Of a stretch of 6,416 nucleotides of DNA, positions 6,383 through 6,416 are shown piece by piece. Position 1 is the first letter of the stretch. Each line of letters starts with the position of its first letter. The position numbers were made by a program, and so were the translations under genes. The DNA is taken from positions 1-6,416 of the forward strand of contig JAJZOK010000148.1 in assembly GCA_021811525.1 (NCBI GenBank), written 5' to 3'. A model generated the notes under the pieces. That model did no database searches, was not told where the DNA came from, and saw nothing but the letters and a program-made list of their open reading frames with translations. Origin of the DNA: Thermoplasmata archaeon. Lineage in GTDB: Archaea; Thermoplasmatota; Thermoplasmata; Thermoplasmatales; Thermoplasmataceae.

Positions 6383-6416
6383 CAGATGAGGGTTATCTTT
6401 TCTTAGTCAGACATTT

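Overview
The window looks like a piece of an archaeal chromosome, most likely from the Thermoplasmata (Thermoplasmatales-like). This is an inference. The signs are an archaeal/plant-type D-aminoacyl-tRNA deacylase (DTD2/DtdA), an archaeal-style valyl-tRNA synthetase without a long C-terminal arm, TTTATATA-type box A elements in the only clearly AT-rich spacer, Shine-Dalgarno sites of the AGGTGAT/GGGAGG type, and arginine and isoleucine codon use rich in AGG/AGA and ATA. No RNA gene, mobile element, CRISPR array or long repeat is visible.

Layout: two divergent gene groups share the spacer at about 2963-3116. To the left, on the minus strand, lie valS (2962-551) and, 37 bases behind it, a two-membrane-segment surface protein that runs off the left edge (513-1). 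This second gene has no stop codon inside the window, so a search for complete reading frames would miss it. To the right, on the plus strand, lie an Ada-like protein (AraC-type DNA-binding domain fused to O6-methylguanine-DNA methyltransferase, 3117-3941), a ten-helix EamA/DMT-family transporter (4002-4898), a small helical protein of unknown function (4986-5438, or from a GTG at 4968) and dtdA (5454-6248). The spacings are short, so some or all of the four may be cotranscribed. The right end (6249-6416) is an AT-rich spacer with two TATA-like promoters and no gene.

Functionally the region combines translation (tRNA-Val charging and removal of D-amino acids from tRNA), repair of alkylated DNA and membrane transport. 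No single pathway links all the genes. ValRS and DtdA both act on aminoacyl-tRNA but are on opposite strands and probably in separate transcripts. The most unusual gene is the Ada-like fusion. It is collinear with the C-terminal two thirds of E. coli Ada but lacks the N-terminal zinc/phosphotriester domain that switches Ada into an activator, and it appears to be a bacterial-type gene in an archaeon. I see no convincing evidence for a wholly new multi-gene system; the best leads are the truncated Ada architecture and the unrecognised helical protein next to dtdA.
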